Shown here: piece after piece, positions 12,481-25,800 of the stretch | Numbering within the stretch: position 1 is the first letter of the stretch | Layout: each line of letters begins with the position of its first letter | From: Sphagnum compactum | Taxonomy: Eukaryota; Bryophyta; Sphagnopsida; Sphagnales | Assembly (NCBI GenBank): GCA_965153455.1 | Contig: OZ234496.1 | Coordinates: 9,385,863-9,449,862, forward strand | Direction of reading: 5' to 3' | Length of the DNA: 64,000 nt | Notes under the pieces: model-generated | Database searches by the model: none | What the model was told of the DNA's origin: nothing | The model's input: the letters and a program-made list of their open reading frames with translations, nothing else | Translations under genes and position numbers: made by a program

Positions 12481-15400
12481 CTCAATTTTTTCTTGAGCCT
12501 AAACAAAACATTTATAGTAGATTATAAATAAAAATTACAAAAAAAAATAAAAATCACATTTGCTTTAACCTTTGGTCTAAACAATGAAGAAAAAACTTTT
12601 ACCTTGATTCATTGAAAACATCTTCCTTATGTCATGAGTATTGCATCCTTTATGGGTGAACTAAATAGGTTTAAAAACTTTGTCACTATTTTTTGATGAA
12701 TTGAATAGGGGATGAACTAAAAATTATAGTTTCACATTAAACCAATTTGTTTTCCCAAAATCCCATTCAAATTCCAAAGAAAGGGAAATGAAACCCCCTT
12801 TTTGCGAATAAAAACTTGCTAGAGAACCAATTATTAAGATTAAAGACATAAAATTCAGCTTTTTGCACCTTTCTTTCCAAGGTTGATGGACTACCTTTAT
12901 ATTAAACACATTCAAGTTGAAAGTTGATGGATTGTCAAAATATTTATTACGTTCATGACATTTATAAATTGATGGATTGCTTTAATAACTTGCTAAAATG
13001 AAAACATTTGAGTTGCACACACTTTCAATGGATTGCCTTAATAACCAACTATTAAGTAGTATGCATAGTGGAAATACGTGCTACACTCTCTTCAAACTTG
13101 ATGGACTTCTTGATTAACCTAGTACACTAAACATTTAATGAAGACATAGAAATGATTTGGCCATAATGAAAAAGTTATTCAATTATTAAATAAGTTGGCT
13201 AATGTTATTTCAAGAAACATCTATTGAGTTTCAACTATTATTGATTAGAATTGGCAATTAAATTAAATTTTTTTGATTAATGAAAGTAATTTAATAATGA
13301 TTTAGCACCTTAGGATTAGGGCTAAATTAAATAACGTTAACCCTACCAATAATCAACCAACAAAATATCCTTCTCACATTCTCAAATAATGCATGGGTGA
13401 AATCACATTATGGGGGGGCCAACTTGGGCAGTTTCATGACATGTGTGTATACACTTACAAAATGTGTTGCATTTAATTTTGGGTTTCACTTTTAATGTTC
13501 GGGCATGATATTTTAATTTTCACAAAGTTAATGTTATCTAATATTATTTGAAAAAAATTAATTTAAAAGATTAAATCCAAGGAATAATGACTATATTTAT
13601 GGTTATGTAGTATCATAAAGCCCATTTCTTTTGGATTGCACTAGGTTTTAGGTTTGAATTAGTTAACCAAAAAAATGTTTGAAATGAAAATTTTAAAAAT
13701 GGCCCACCTCGCATATCTTCTCATATTCCATTTGAAAGTGATTATTTGTTCAAATGTTAATTTATCACATACTTATGGTCATTGCCTTGAAACAATCACT
13801 TTGTGATAGGATAATTATCAAACTCTTCACACAGTTCACAAATTTATTCCAATCATATGAAACCACAATGTTTAGTAGATACTACAAATTTCATATAAAC
13901 TAAAAATCATTTCAATCCTATCTTGAATATATTTGCATTTTTTAGTTAGTCCAATATGACATATTTGTTTAGGCACAAATATACTTTAACATCACATCAC
14001 ATGAAATTTAAAAAAATAGTTTTTTTGGCATTTGACTTCTTTGGGTTTTGACCTACCATAATATTGAGAAACATTGTGAAAATCCTTCATGGTATTGACA
14101 TGGTTGAAGTTCAAACATGGGACCGCTAAAAAAAAATACAATGTGATAGCAATCTTGGCCCCCCTATAATGTGCTTGCATCTATTTTATATCCAACATGT
14201 TTCATTGTCTTCATTTCACATCCATCTAACACAACATACTATATAAACTAAAAACCATTTTTTCAAAATGCTTTTACATTTAATACTTCCACTGCATATC
14301 ATGATCTAAATCTAGTTACTAATTTAAATGATTTGGATCTTGATAGTACTAACCCAAAGATTTGCAACATCTATATGCAAATTTTGAGATTTGTTGTAAA
14401 TCTAAATATAATTGGACTCTAAATGAAAGATCTTGATAATATTCAAATTGGAAAGATGCAAGATCTATGTAGATTTTGGAAGTTGTCATGCATTTGATAT
14501 GTAGAAATGGCTTGTTCAATGTTAGGTGTTCAATATATATTACTAAGAAATCATATCAATTATAATGTAAAGACTTTGAACTACATGTAAAAATAACAAC
14601 CATGCAGCTAGGCAGAACTCTAGGGGTACTATATTAGAATGAATAAAATATGAAAATGAAATTGAAAGAAATTATCAAACTGTCATGTTGATTTTGTTCA
14701 ACCCAAAACAAACTTGAAAATATGTGTGGACATTAATTGTCAAACCATTATCTTTGTCATGACTGACATTGACCATATGCAAATTATCACATTCCCATTG
14801 ACTTCATCAACTACCAATAGTTGGCTACATTCAAGACACAAACAAGAATTATTATAACAATATATTGAAACCTAGGAATAAAGAAAGTCCATATTAGAAT
14901 ATTGAAACTTGTTCAAGAGTAATGTTAAAAGACAAACACATGTTCACAAAATCAAGCCTTTGAATATCTTTCCATTTCCCCCATAATAGAAACTAAACTT
15001 TCCCACACCTCCAAAGGCAAATTAAAATTTGGAGGACCTTTCTTATTACTATTAAGCAACAAAGGTGTTTTTGCTTGTATAACTAAATGAGGATATGTAA
15101 TAAGTAGGGTGAGGCAACAAATAAGATATAAGAAAGATTTATGCCTCTAGGTGTCGATGTTCACTTGTACTGGAATGCCCACCCAAAATCATCCCCCCAT
15201 CTAAAAATGTATTATTCCAACCATATGTTAATGTTGTAGGACAATGATCCATTAGTTGATTATAGAGTATAATGTAAAAGGGACCACCTTCCTCTAATTC
15301 CTTAGCAATAATTACATAATTGTCACCAACTTCTACCTTGGTCACTTCATATTCACAATCAACATCAGAGTCTACATCACTATTAAGATCATCCCTAATT

Positions 15401-17030
15401 TCTTGATTCTACCGCATGATGTCCCTCACCTATACATACATTTGCAATTGTCTTATAAAATCATAACACAATTTAGGTATACAATTTTGTTGAAATAATT
15501 TTGAAAGGACCTAATGTCTAATAATTTATGGCCTTCCATATTGGATCAAGTTATACTCCCTATTATTTTAACCCTATACATTAATTATGGACCTTTAACA
15601 CTAAATTCTATCAAGTTTACCACCTTCATACTTGAAATAAGAGAGGAAAAAAAAAAACCAAAAAAGTACGTAAGCTGTATGTTACCACATAACAACAAGT
15701 GAAGCTTACTTGTGTTACATTAAATGGTCATAGACGTATGAATGTCCAAGGTGGTACACATCTTTTCAGTTCACAAAACTCAAGGTTGTTGTGCATACAT
15801 TTTGGGCAATTTAAGCAAGCTAGTTTGCACTTTCAAGAGGGTTACATCACAAGCATCCACCAAGGTGAAAATGCATGGATCAAGTGGTAGATGTGGATTT
15901 AATTCCTCTAGAACCACTCCACAGTTACTATAACAACAGTTTTGCATTATAAATTCATTCACGCTTTGCACTTATTTTAAACACACATACATTTGTAGTT
16001 CAACAATACACCGGATTCATAATTATCTCTAATAACCATAATCTATAATCTAGAACACAAAGTCAAAAACTAAAAATAAAATTACAATTCTTATTTATGA
16101 AATTAAAGACCACAAATGATTCACACATCAAATTGAAAATGGAAATCAATGGAAAAGTCTATACTCTCCTTGTTTATTAAAAAAATCCACAAAAATACAG
16201 CAAAATCCATGTTCTATGGAAGTGCAATCAACAAGTCCAATATGTGGTATTCAACACTAGAATATGTAATTCCTCTACAAAGTACCTACATCTCTACTCT
16301 TACTCTAGAAGTGTCTTTATGAACATCTTCAAATTCCAAAAATTCTTTCCCTTGGGCAATCCCCATGTCACCATCAATATGAACAAAAAAGAAAAACTCA
16401 ACAAGAATTCAAAATTCAAACCCCTCAAGTGTCCAATGGCCTATTCCTATTTGTAATGTCTTGTAAGCCCAAAAACTATGTAATCTGCCTACACCAGGTA
16501 AAAGCACATTATGCCCCCCAAAAATTGTAGTCACAAATACTACATCTCTACATTTGGTTTATTTATGTAAGTATAGACATCACATTTTGGATTTATTTTT
16601 TTGTTTGAAGTATATTGGATTAGACTTAAGAAAATTATTTAAAAAGAAAACTCCAACAAACATTGGTGAACTTCAACATATGAAGTATATTTGTGACGAA
16701 ATAATACTCATCACAGAATATGAAAAATTGCATACATACTTCAAAACTAGGCTTGTGGGTGGAATTTTTTGGTGAAATTTTTTTATGGTCATTATTATTG
16801 ATATACATCAATTGAATATAGGGCCATTTGGAAGTTTAAAAATTTTGGTTGAAAATTCATTAAAAATATGTGTTTTTTCTTTTTTTTCAACAATAAAGGC
16901 AAAATATTTTATATATTTAAAGAAAAAACCAATACCAAATGAAAGATAAAGAGATTTTATAGTTGGCCATTGTATTTTTTTTTCAATTTCTTTTGTTTAG
17001 TAATGTCTTATGAACCACAAACATGAAGTC
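12481..17030. other. Unassigned AT-rich sequence
   Basis: About 4.5 kb with no recognised coding, RNA or transposon signature. Open frames are all under 75 codons and have biased, AT-driven composition. Confidence 0.5.
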
Positions 17031-19290
17031 CTATGGGCGACAAAAAACTGCACGGTAGCAATTGCAGTCTATATCATGAATCGAACACTCACAGCGGCAA
17101 TTCATGGCATGACACCCAAAGAAAAATTCATAGGCAAGAACCAGATGTCTCACACCTTAGAGTGTTTGGTTGCATTACATATGTGCATGTTAGCTGACGA
17201 GAAGAGATCAAATCTAGACCCAAAAGTTGAGAAGTGTATTTTCATTGGATATTCCTTAGAACAAAAAGGATATAGATGTTGCAACCCTTCCACTCGAAGG
17301 TTACAAATGAGTATAGATGTTGTGTTTGATGAGATGGTTAACTGGTACCAACCACTGAAGATAGCAGAAGATGGAAAGGCTAGAAATGGTGATGTTTCAT
17401 CAAATGTGGAATAAGAATCAAAATTAATTAGTGGACCACAAAAGTCTTCAATTAGTGGATCCAATAGAACTCCATGGAAAGGAAGATTAAGATCTTCAAA
17501 CATGGTACATGGTACTTCTCAAACATCATCTAGAAATTATCATGTAGATGGTGAGTCAAGTGATTCAGAGAAGAGTGTGGGTGAAGAATCAAAAATCCTT
17601 TCAGTTACTACTCCCGGAGTTTGAATGGCCAAGAAAGCTTTGAAAACACCTGACAACAACAATGGAGTACGAAAATCCATACGCGTAAAGCACCTTATAC
17701 AAATACTCACGTATGATGGCTTTGTAGCTCATCATTACGCATACATGGTGAGAGTTACATAGGAGGTTGAACCCACTTGTTTTGAACAAGCGGTTGGAAA
17801 CCCTAAATGGGATAATGCCATGGATGAAGAGATGGCGGCGTTGGATGCTAATGCTACTTGGGAATTGGTAGCTTTACCAAAGGACAATAAAGCAATTGGG
17901 TGCAAATGGGTGTACAAAATCAAGCACAATGTAGATGGATCTGTGAGCAGATACAAAGCAAGATTGATCACCAAAGGTTATGCCCAAACTTATGGCATAG
18001 ACTATGAGGAGACCTATAGTCCAATTGCCAAGATGACAAACAGTAAGAGCAATCATTACTATGGCAACATCAAAAGGATGGTGTTTACATCAAATGGATG
18101 TAAAGAATGTTTTTCTTCATAGAGATTTACAAGAAATGTACATGGAACAACCACCAGGTTATGTTGACCAAACACATCCTAATTTGGTTTGTAAGTTAAA
18201 GAAAGTTTTGTACGGCTTGAAACAAACACCTAGAGCTTGGTCAGACAAGATAGGTCAATATCTTATCACAAGTGGATTTCAAACATCCAATGCAGATTTT
18301 TCACTATATGTGGAAAAGACAGATCATGGGATTGTAGTCATAGTCATCTATGTTGATGATTTGATTATCACAGGAGATAGTGATGTAGATATCTTTGATT
18401 TGAAGAAGCTTTTGAAAGTTTGAGATGAAGGATTTGGGATAATTGCGTTACTTCCTCGGCATTGAGGTAATCTAGTCCCCTAAAGGGTTATGGTTACTAC
18501 AAAGGCAATATGCCTTGAACAAATTATCCGAATATGGAATGACGGGGTGCAAACCCATTTCAATTTCATTGGAGCAAAATGTGAAATTAAGTGCAGATGA
18601 AGGAGACCTTGTGGAGGATACCACTATGTATAGACGCATAGTGGGGAGTTTGATTTACGTGACCATCACAAGGCCAGATTTGAATTATGCAGTTGGAGTG
18701 GTGAGTCAATTCATGCAAACACCACGAAAGCCACATTTGGATGTAGTGAGGCGCATATTAAGGTACATAAAACATACTTTGCAGTGTGGAATTTTTTATG
18801 AAGCTAAGAGCCAGTTACAAATACATGGATACACGGATGCTGATTGGGCTGGCAATGTTTCAGATAGAAGATCAACAAGTGGTTTCATGTTTTCTTTTGG
18901 AAGTGGTGCTATTAGTTGGAGCAGTAAAAAACAACCAATAGTTGCACTATCAAGCACGGAGGCAGAATACAGAGGTGCAGCATGTGAAGTAGTTTGGTTA
19001 CAAAAACTACTCTTAGATTTGGGATAGTTAGTGGATGTTCATGTTGTCATTTATTGTGATAACATTAGTAGCATACTACTTGCTACCAACCCGGTCTATC
19101 ATGCTAGAACAAAGCACATTGAGGTGCACTACCACTTTATTAGAGAAAAAGTTCTAGCAAGAGAAATTAACTTTATTCATTTCAGTATTGAAGATCAAGT
19201 TGCTGACATTTTCACAAAGGCTTTAGGTACAGACAAGCTAAGGAAGTTTAGAAAAATGCTTGGTGTACTAGAAATGGATTTGAGCTTGAG
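17031..19290 (+). pseudogene. copia pol remnant (integrase end, RT, RNase H)
   Basis: Translated pieces match the family pol: the integrase C-terminal part (17010-17414), the start of reverse transcriptase (17820-18122), the palm with the intact YVDD box at 18349-18360, then RNase H with TDADWAG and SSTEAEY (18515-19027), and the tail ending in IFTKALGTDKL. The frame is broken by stops (for example TAA at about 17412, a TGA near 17620 and a TAG near 17760) and by several frameshifts. A 9-base deletion near 18980 removes three residues after the SSTEAEY box. It cannot make a working protein. Confidence 0.93.
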
Positions 19291-19296
19291 GGGGAG
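19286..19296 (+). promoter_or_regulatory. Polypurine tract of the truncated copia element
   Basis: TTGAGGGGGAG lies immediately before the TGTTGAGAATTC start of the LTR, the expected site of plus-strand priming. Confidence 0.85.
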
Positions 19297-19609
19297 TGTT
19301 GAGAATTCAAGTTCAACTAGTTAGGTTTCATTGTTACCGGAGTAGGAAAGTAACTAGGTTACTTTCACAAGGTTGAATTACTTTCTTTACTTATATTAGT
19401 TTGGTTATTTGTGGTTTAGTCTTTTAGTTAAATACCTTAATGTTGATGGTTTGGTCTTCTCTTTTCTTCATGAACAAGTTTGTGTATTTCATGTGACAAG
19501 AACCTTGAAGAGTTTTTGATGTTATGTTCCATGTTGAGAGCATCGTGTTTTAGTTTTCTTTCAATAAAGATTTATGTTTGCACTTGAGTAGATCTCCTAT
19601 TTGTTAACA
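19297..19609 (+). repeat. 3' LTR of the truncated copia element, 313 bp
   Basis: It begins TGTTGAGAATTC and ends TTGTTAACA (TG...CA ends). It aligns along its whole length with the LTR at 38822-39134, and both are 313 bp by my count. An AATAAA lies about 45 bases before the end. The bases after it (AATAG) would be the right half of a 5-bp target duplication; the left half is lost. Confidence 0.93.
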
Positions 19610-19633
19610 AATAGGACTGTAGATCAACCACCA

Positions 19634-20661
19634 ATGAGCTCAATGGCTGCTAGAAGGTACATAAGTACAAATGCTAAAAATCTAAGAGGAAGTTATCGAG
19701 AACCATCTATTGTAACTACAGGAATCACCAATAACAAAAATGGCCATTATGTGAGGCCAAATAGGGTAGCTTTTAAGTACCCTGATTTAAAAAAATATGT
19801 TGATCCAGATGCTTGTGTCAAAGTGTTTAATTTTGTAGTGAAGGTAAATGTAGAAACCTTTAAAGAGTATATCATCAATGCGTTTAGCTATATGTTAAAA
19901 AATACAACATTAAACTGGTGCCTCAATTACATGTCAAAATTTCATGATTGTACTTTTTTGGAGCTCGCACAAGCATTTTGTAAACATCATTAGAAGAGTC
20001 ATAATGACAAACAAATATACATGGAATTGAAGAATATAAATAGGAAGAGACTGAGAGGATGGAGGTTTACTATGAGAAGATTCAAAAGTTAGCTCATGGT
20101 TTACAAATAACAACCATAGACAGTTTCTTGACTATTGTGTTTAGGGCGAGCTTGCAATCATACCTCAGAATTGTGAATGTAGTGATGAAGTGTTCAACAC
20201 TACAATAACATAAGGAGGTGGCGATGTTATGTGAAGAAGGAATGACTACTGTAGAAGCGAGGAATGCATTTTTAATACCACAAGGTACTAAACAGGCAAC
20301 ACCACCAAAAGCATAGAGTAATATAGGGAAAATTGACAAATATTGCACAAATTGTGGAATGAATAATCACAATGCAGAAACATGTATAAAGAAGAAAAAG
20401 GAGATCACAATCGCAACCACAAAGGTGGCACCACAAAGTCAAAAACCACAAAAGACATCTTCATATGCATGCCACATCTATGGTTTGAATGGACATAAAA
20501 TGATAAATTGTCTAAAGTTTGTTGAGATGCAGAAAATGTTTCATGGGAAATTTATGTCAATAGTAGAAGTTCAACCTGTTGTTGAAGTAAAAATAGTCAC
20601 TACAGATGTGAATGTGGTGGATGTTAATGTTACAACAAGACGTAAGGCAATTGAGGAATAG
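19634..20661 (+). pseudogene. gypsy gag pseudogene
   Basis: The first ATG of the open frame is at 19634. The capsid-like part reads PDLKKYVDPDACVKVFN and continues to TTLNWCLNYM, typical of plant gypsy gag. A frameshift near 20040 moves the frame to EETERMEVYYEKIQKLAHGL. Two zinc knuckles follow: CTNCGMNNHNAETC (20344-20385), a perfect CX2CX4HX4C, and a second at 20470-20511 in which the second cysteine is replaced by tyrosine. Several in-frame stops are present. The family role is to package element RNA in particles. Confidence 0.88.
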
Positions 20662-21109
20662 GTGTTCAAGGATAAAGAGCCAAGGAAAGCAAAGAGTGCT
20701 ACTGACTAGGAAAAAGAAGAACGGTTTAAAAATTCAATGGTGGAAACAATTCAACATATTCAAAAAACACAGACCTAGATAAAAGGGCCATCCACATCCA
20801 TGGAGGGATGGAACACAATCTGGCCGGGTATGCTAAATGCTACTCTTGTAGAAACACAGAAATCTCAGGAGGTAGTGATTTCATAAGAAAATTTGATTAC
20901 AATAGAAGAAATTTTTTATGATAATACTAAACAAACGCTAGAAATGAATTATACTTTAAACTTGGGATAATTGTTCAAAATAGCTCCTGAATTAAAGAGA
21001 TATCTTTGGTAGAAGCTAAAACCAAAGAAAACTCAGAATTTGAGTAGAACAACCATAGATAAACAAGTTAGTTCTTCAGTACCAGAGGTAAGGATAGCTG
21101 TTGTAGTAA

Positions 21110-21535
21110 TATATAATCATATGGCAGTTATCCAAGTACAAGTTGGGAAGAATACGATAAAGGATGTGTTGCTGGATGGAAGTTCTGGATTAATATCATT
21201 GTTGAATAATTGAGATTGAGGTCGAGGCTTCCAAAGCCTAAACCTGCACCATATAATTTAAGGATGGTAAATCAAACAACCATAAAACCAATGGGTTTGA
21301 TTAGAGATCTGAAGATATATGTTCATGGCATTCCCTACATAACTACGTTTATTATATTTCAGAATAGTGTGATAGATTCTAATTATTCCATGTTGTTGGG
21401 AAGACCATGGTTGAGGGATGTTAAGGTGGCACATGATTGGGGGAGTAACACTGTTACCATACAAGGGAATGGGACAGTCAAAGCAATTACTGTCACCAAG
21501 CGTTTGGGAGGTGAAATAAGAAGAACATGAGTGTT
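21110..21535 (+). pseudogene. gypsy aspartic protease pseudogene
   Basis: The active-site region reads VLLDGSSG (D-G-S-S; plant gypsy proteases commonly carry a D-G/T-G-S/A type box), followed by a frameshift near 21210. The flap and C-terminal part are recognisable as SMLLGRPWLRDVKVAHDWGS, a hallmark of plant gypsy proteases. The enzyme would cut the gag-pol polyprotein. It is broken here by stops and a frameshift. Confidence 0.85.
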
Positions 21536-21626
21536 ACTATGCTACGACTATCAAAATGGTATCACAAATGAAGAAGAAGATATCATGTTTGCTATAGAGC
21601 CAGAGTTATTCTCAACAGGAACAATC

Positions 21627-22816
21627 AGTTTACATAGATCAGGGGGTTCACTTCATTAATGATGTTATTAAACATTTGATAGATCATTTTTTGTTGAAAC
21701 ATGTGAGCTCTACAACCTATTATCCTTAGGGAAATGGGCAGGTTGAGTTTATTAATAAAGTACTTGGGACTCTATTGACCAAGTTAGTTAGTGAGAATAA
21801 AATAGATTGGGATGAACATTTGTCAATAATGTTATTTTCATACAGAACTGCATACAAACTAATAAAAGGGTATACACCATATTAATTAGTGAATGGATTA
21901 CATCCATTGATGCCCATAGAGTACATAATGCCAGTTGCTAGTGGCAATAAGAGAAACAATGCTTTAATGAGAGTTTTGATTAGTAGAGTTTCAAAATTGG
22001 AGAAGTTACATGAGGCTAGGATGCAAGTTACTGAAACTACTAAAATTATATAACATTATGGAGTCAGCAAAAGAATCGACACGCCCCCAAACTCCTTAAG
22101 AGACCCAAATGTGGGTCCCATAGTGAAATAACGAGAAAAAAAAAGTCGAGTCAAGCTCCTTAATTCGCAACATTTCATGGGTAGGAGAACGTGTTGGGCT
22201 CTAAGATGGGACTAGGACAAAATCACAAGCAAGAATTCAAAATGAAATCAACCTACATAACCAAGAAAAGAGGGCAGTTAATGTAAGTTGAATGCAAGTG
22301 ATGCGGTGGACTTAGTAAGGACAACCTCAAGCACAAGCTTTACAAAGCCCACAACCTTTGGGAGGAGGCACTCCCTTCCCTATAATATACTTTCCATGGG
22401 GGCTACATCCAAATGGCACTTTTGCTATTCCCAAAATGGGAAGCATTTGGGAGTCATTAAGCTCCATCCCTTGCACTCTCCCCCATTTGTGAGAGTGTGT
22501 TCCATACCCAAACACACTTTCTTGGCCTCATGGGCCCTTGCACTTCACACTTAATTGTGAACCCAATGTTAGGGTTGTGACAAGAATCCAAAGAAGTAGT
22601 TCAATTTTGGTGATTATGTTTTGTGGTTTCCAAAGGGAAATAAGTCACCTAGGGAAGTTTACTAGGAAATGGTTTGGACCATATAGAATACAATATGTGT
22701 TGCCAAACAACATTGTGTTATTAGTGATAATTGAGAAGTTTGAAACTAATCTTGTGTTGATCAATGTGAATAAGCTCAAGCCATACAAATACATGGAATC
22801 TAATGTTCAAAAATAA
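21627..22816 (+). pseudogene. gypsy integrase pseudogene, split by an insertion
   Basis: The core restarts abruptly at about 21627 with IDQGVHFINDVIKHL (the second catalytic Asp is in DQG), then TTYYP-stop-GNGQVEFINK, in which the usual catalytic Glu region is present but the frame has a stop. Reading continues to about 22050. After the insertion it resumes at about 22577 with the C-terminal LWFPKGNK-type segment FQREISHLGKFTRKWFGPYR and ends near 22816. The first catalytic Asp and the HHCC finger are absent because of the upstream deletion at about 21626. Confidence 0.85.
22078..22577 (+). repeat. Unclassified dispersed repeat, copy 1 (inside gypsy integrase)
   Basis: Foreign sequence separates two halves of the integrase frame. 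It starts with GACACGCCCCCAAACTCC and carries CGTGTTGGGCTCTAAGATGG, then ATGGGACTAGGAC, matching the order of words in the block beginning at 27621. It is GC-richer than the surroundings, has no coding content, and has a TATA-like word near 22380. The exact ends and any target duplication are unclear. It could be a solo LTR or another non-autonomous element. Confidence 0.6.
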
Positions 22817-22819
22817 AAA

Positions 22820-25800
22820 CAACAGATGCCAATATACTGGGAGGTGGACTTTAGGAGGAGGATTATGGTACAAAGGTGGAAGATGAAAATTGTGTACCAC
22901 AGAAACCACAAATGAGGGGCAATGAAGAAGAAAGGATGGAAGTCTAGAACTTCAAATGAAGGACAAATTATTGGATAATAACTACAAAAGTGAAGAATTG
23001 GTGGTTCATATTAAGGTGGACTATGAAGTATAGAATGAAGAATCTATGGTCTAGAAATATGAAGTCGGTATATTGATGGTATCAGCTAATTCAGCAAATG
23101 TATCGGCATAATTAGCATAAGAAGTACAAGGAGAACGACATAGAGTTAGTAAAGTTGACCCAGGAGGACTACGGATGCAGAGTAGTCAAAAGATGAGATC
23201 TAAGGTGTTCATTCATAATGATGAAGTGACATGTTTCCATGTGGTTGTACAAGCGACACAAAAATGGACCGTGGTGGGCCATCATAATTTCAAGAATAGG
23301 GTGTTAATTAAAAGACAATGGGCAGCCCATAAAACAGATAAGACAAGTGAGAAGTTGATGGACGAAAACAAACAAGGTAATCGTTGCAAGTCATTTTCGT
23401 TTGTTGTAAGAGGTCGTGTGTTTTTTGGAAACTAAAGTGTTCGAAGAAAAATGAGTGTGGAGAGTGCAATAGAGAAATTGCAAAGAGTATTAAGGGAGAA
23501 GGAAGCACAAAAATTCATGCATAGACAAAGAGAAGAGGCAAAAGAAATGTTGAGAAAATAAGAAGAAGACAAAGCAGTGTTGAAAAGAGGGGGGAGTGTT
23601 GGAGTGCTGAACATTCAACCGTTAGTAATGAGATTGTCACCGCATTCATTGTCATCTTTAGATTGTGAGGAAGGGAAGCAATAACATGAGAAAATGCAAT
23701 TTGCACATTCCATAATGTAGGACATTTGTAGGTCAAGATCATTTGCAATAGAATTTTTGAGAAGACAGAAAAGATGTTAAAATTCAAGGGACCAAGGAAC
23801 TTAGGAGCAACACTAATGGATCTAGTGCAAATCCAACATTCGAACGAAGAAGGCATGGAGTAGTGATTTATAAAAGAACAAGCGACAACACAAAATGACA
23901 CAGAGGAGAGAGAAATGCCCGAGGTGGCAGTCCAACCATAGAGACAAGTGCAAAAGAATAGAATGGAGATCGACATGGCTACATTAAGGGCTGCAGATGC
24001 AAGGAGGAGAACAACCATGTTGGACAAAGCAACACTACTGGAAAGAGGTATTCGAATTTTGGATCTTGACAAATTCATGTGGATATAGACGAAGCATAAT
24101 TATGACAAGCATATTAAAAGATTAGAAAACTAGAAAGACATTAATGAAAAGGAAGAATGGGCTAATAAGGGAGGGCTTATCACTTTGTTTTTTATGAAGT
24201 GGAAAGCACCAATTCTAGATATAATGCTCGAATTTTTGCACACTTTTGTAATCAAGAGCACAAGTATCTATTTTGGATACAAAGACAAAGTGTATGTGAT
24301 TAACAAGCATTTGATTGTATATGTCTTTGGAATCTATGTAGAGGGGTATGTGAACGACCCGAAAAGGCAAGTCGGTAAGACTGCAATATTAAATGCCCTA
24401 CAAAGTTATAAAATTGAACCCACGAATTTTATTAAAGATCAGTGGAATGTGAAAAGTTTGGGTTTGCCATATTCGGTGAGATACCTTGCAATTATATCTG
24501 TGAGCGATTGGAGAGAGAAGGTGGATTACTTTAGCAATATGAATGCCATCACATTGATGAAAGCAAAGAAAGGGAAGATTGGGTGCAAATTATGATCAAT
24601 AATTTGTGTAGCGAATTAGATTGATGGTACAAATATGTCAAGGAGAATAAGGGGGACAAGAAGGACACATGTCAGTCAACCTTGATCCTAGTAAATATTT
24701 TTAAATATTTTTTTTTCCACAAAAAAACAATCCATAGAAACCATAGACCAAGGTCAAGAAAACTAAATAGGAAATGCAGGCAACATTGGAGAACAAAAGA
24801 AAAACTACAGTAGAATTTTTAAGGAGTGCTCTAAAGAGGAAGGAAAAAGCTGAGGAAGGTGGAACCTTAGGATCAAGGGTCAAAAAATAGTAGGAAAACA
24901 TAGAAATAAGGGCCCAAAATTTGTTGAGAGGGAGAGTGACACCATCTGCAGTGCCAACATCAATATAGGTAGGGAGGCAAAATGTTGATGCACCGCAAAT
25001 GTCATCTCCACATGAAAAATAGATGAGAGAGAAAAGGCAAAAGATCAAGAGGGAAAGTGATACTGGGTCTCCAAAGGTTGAGGAGTAACTTCAGATGAGG
25101 GAAACATATATGAAGATTAGATGGATAGCAACGAAAGTCCACAAAAACAACATCAACAATAACAACAACAATAACAACAAACACATGGAGGTCCACATGC
25201 TAGTGAACTGTTGAAGGAGAGGATGTGAACAAAACCTCCTTTAGTAGTATTCAAACCATTAAAGATATAGGTACCAACTAGTAGACTAGGATCTACAAAA
25301 GGACAACCATTTGAGTTTGGGCTAGGGAGTAGAATAATACAGGAGCTAGAATTTTCTAAAAAGGGATAAAAAAATCCCACAACATAGACAAGTACACCAA
25401 GATCTGTGGAAGAGCTAGCTGCAGAGGTAATGCAAGCTAATGAAATAGCTAAATTGTTTTAGACCATGGCTATTGTGAATCTAAATATGGGGAACTTGAA
25501 TCTGAAGGCGAAACAATATGAAAAATAGATTAGCCACAGAGGAGAAAAAGAAGGCAACATTGTAAAAGGAATTGGAGAAGGAGAGGAACTTCTAGAAGGG
25601 GTATAAGCACAATATAAAAATCTAGAGGAAGCAGAAGATAGAGAATGAGCATAAGATCAAAAAACAAATGTTCAAAATTAAAGAGGAGAATGAAGAGCTC
25701 AAGGAGAAGACATGGCCAATGAAATTCTAGATTGAGGAATTAAAGGAGTTGAGGAAGGCCAAAGTTTGGGAAACCATAGAAAGAAAATGGGCAGAAACAT

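Larger units (their letters stand above)
17031..19609 (+). mobile_element. 5'-truncated Ty1/copia retrotransposon
   Basis: This is the same family as the element at 38822-44611, about nine bases in ten identical by eye. Homology begins inside the integrase domain (matching about 42363 of the better copy) and runs through reverse transcriptase and RNase H to a polypurine tract and an intact 313-bp 3' LTR. The 5' LTR, gag, protease and most of integrase are missing. The sequence directly after the LTR (19610 on) is gypsy gag leader, so this element probably inserted into that gypsy element, and a later deletion removed the left part of both. Confidence 0.93.

Noticed and set aside
23515-24078. 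187-codon minus-strand frame
   Set aside because: It is antisense to the gypsy accessory region and rich in Ser/Leu, as expected for the reverse of Lys/Glu coding text.
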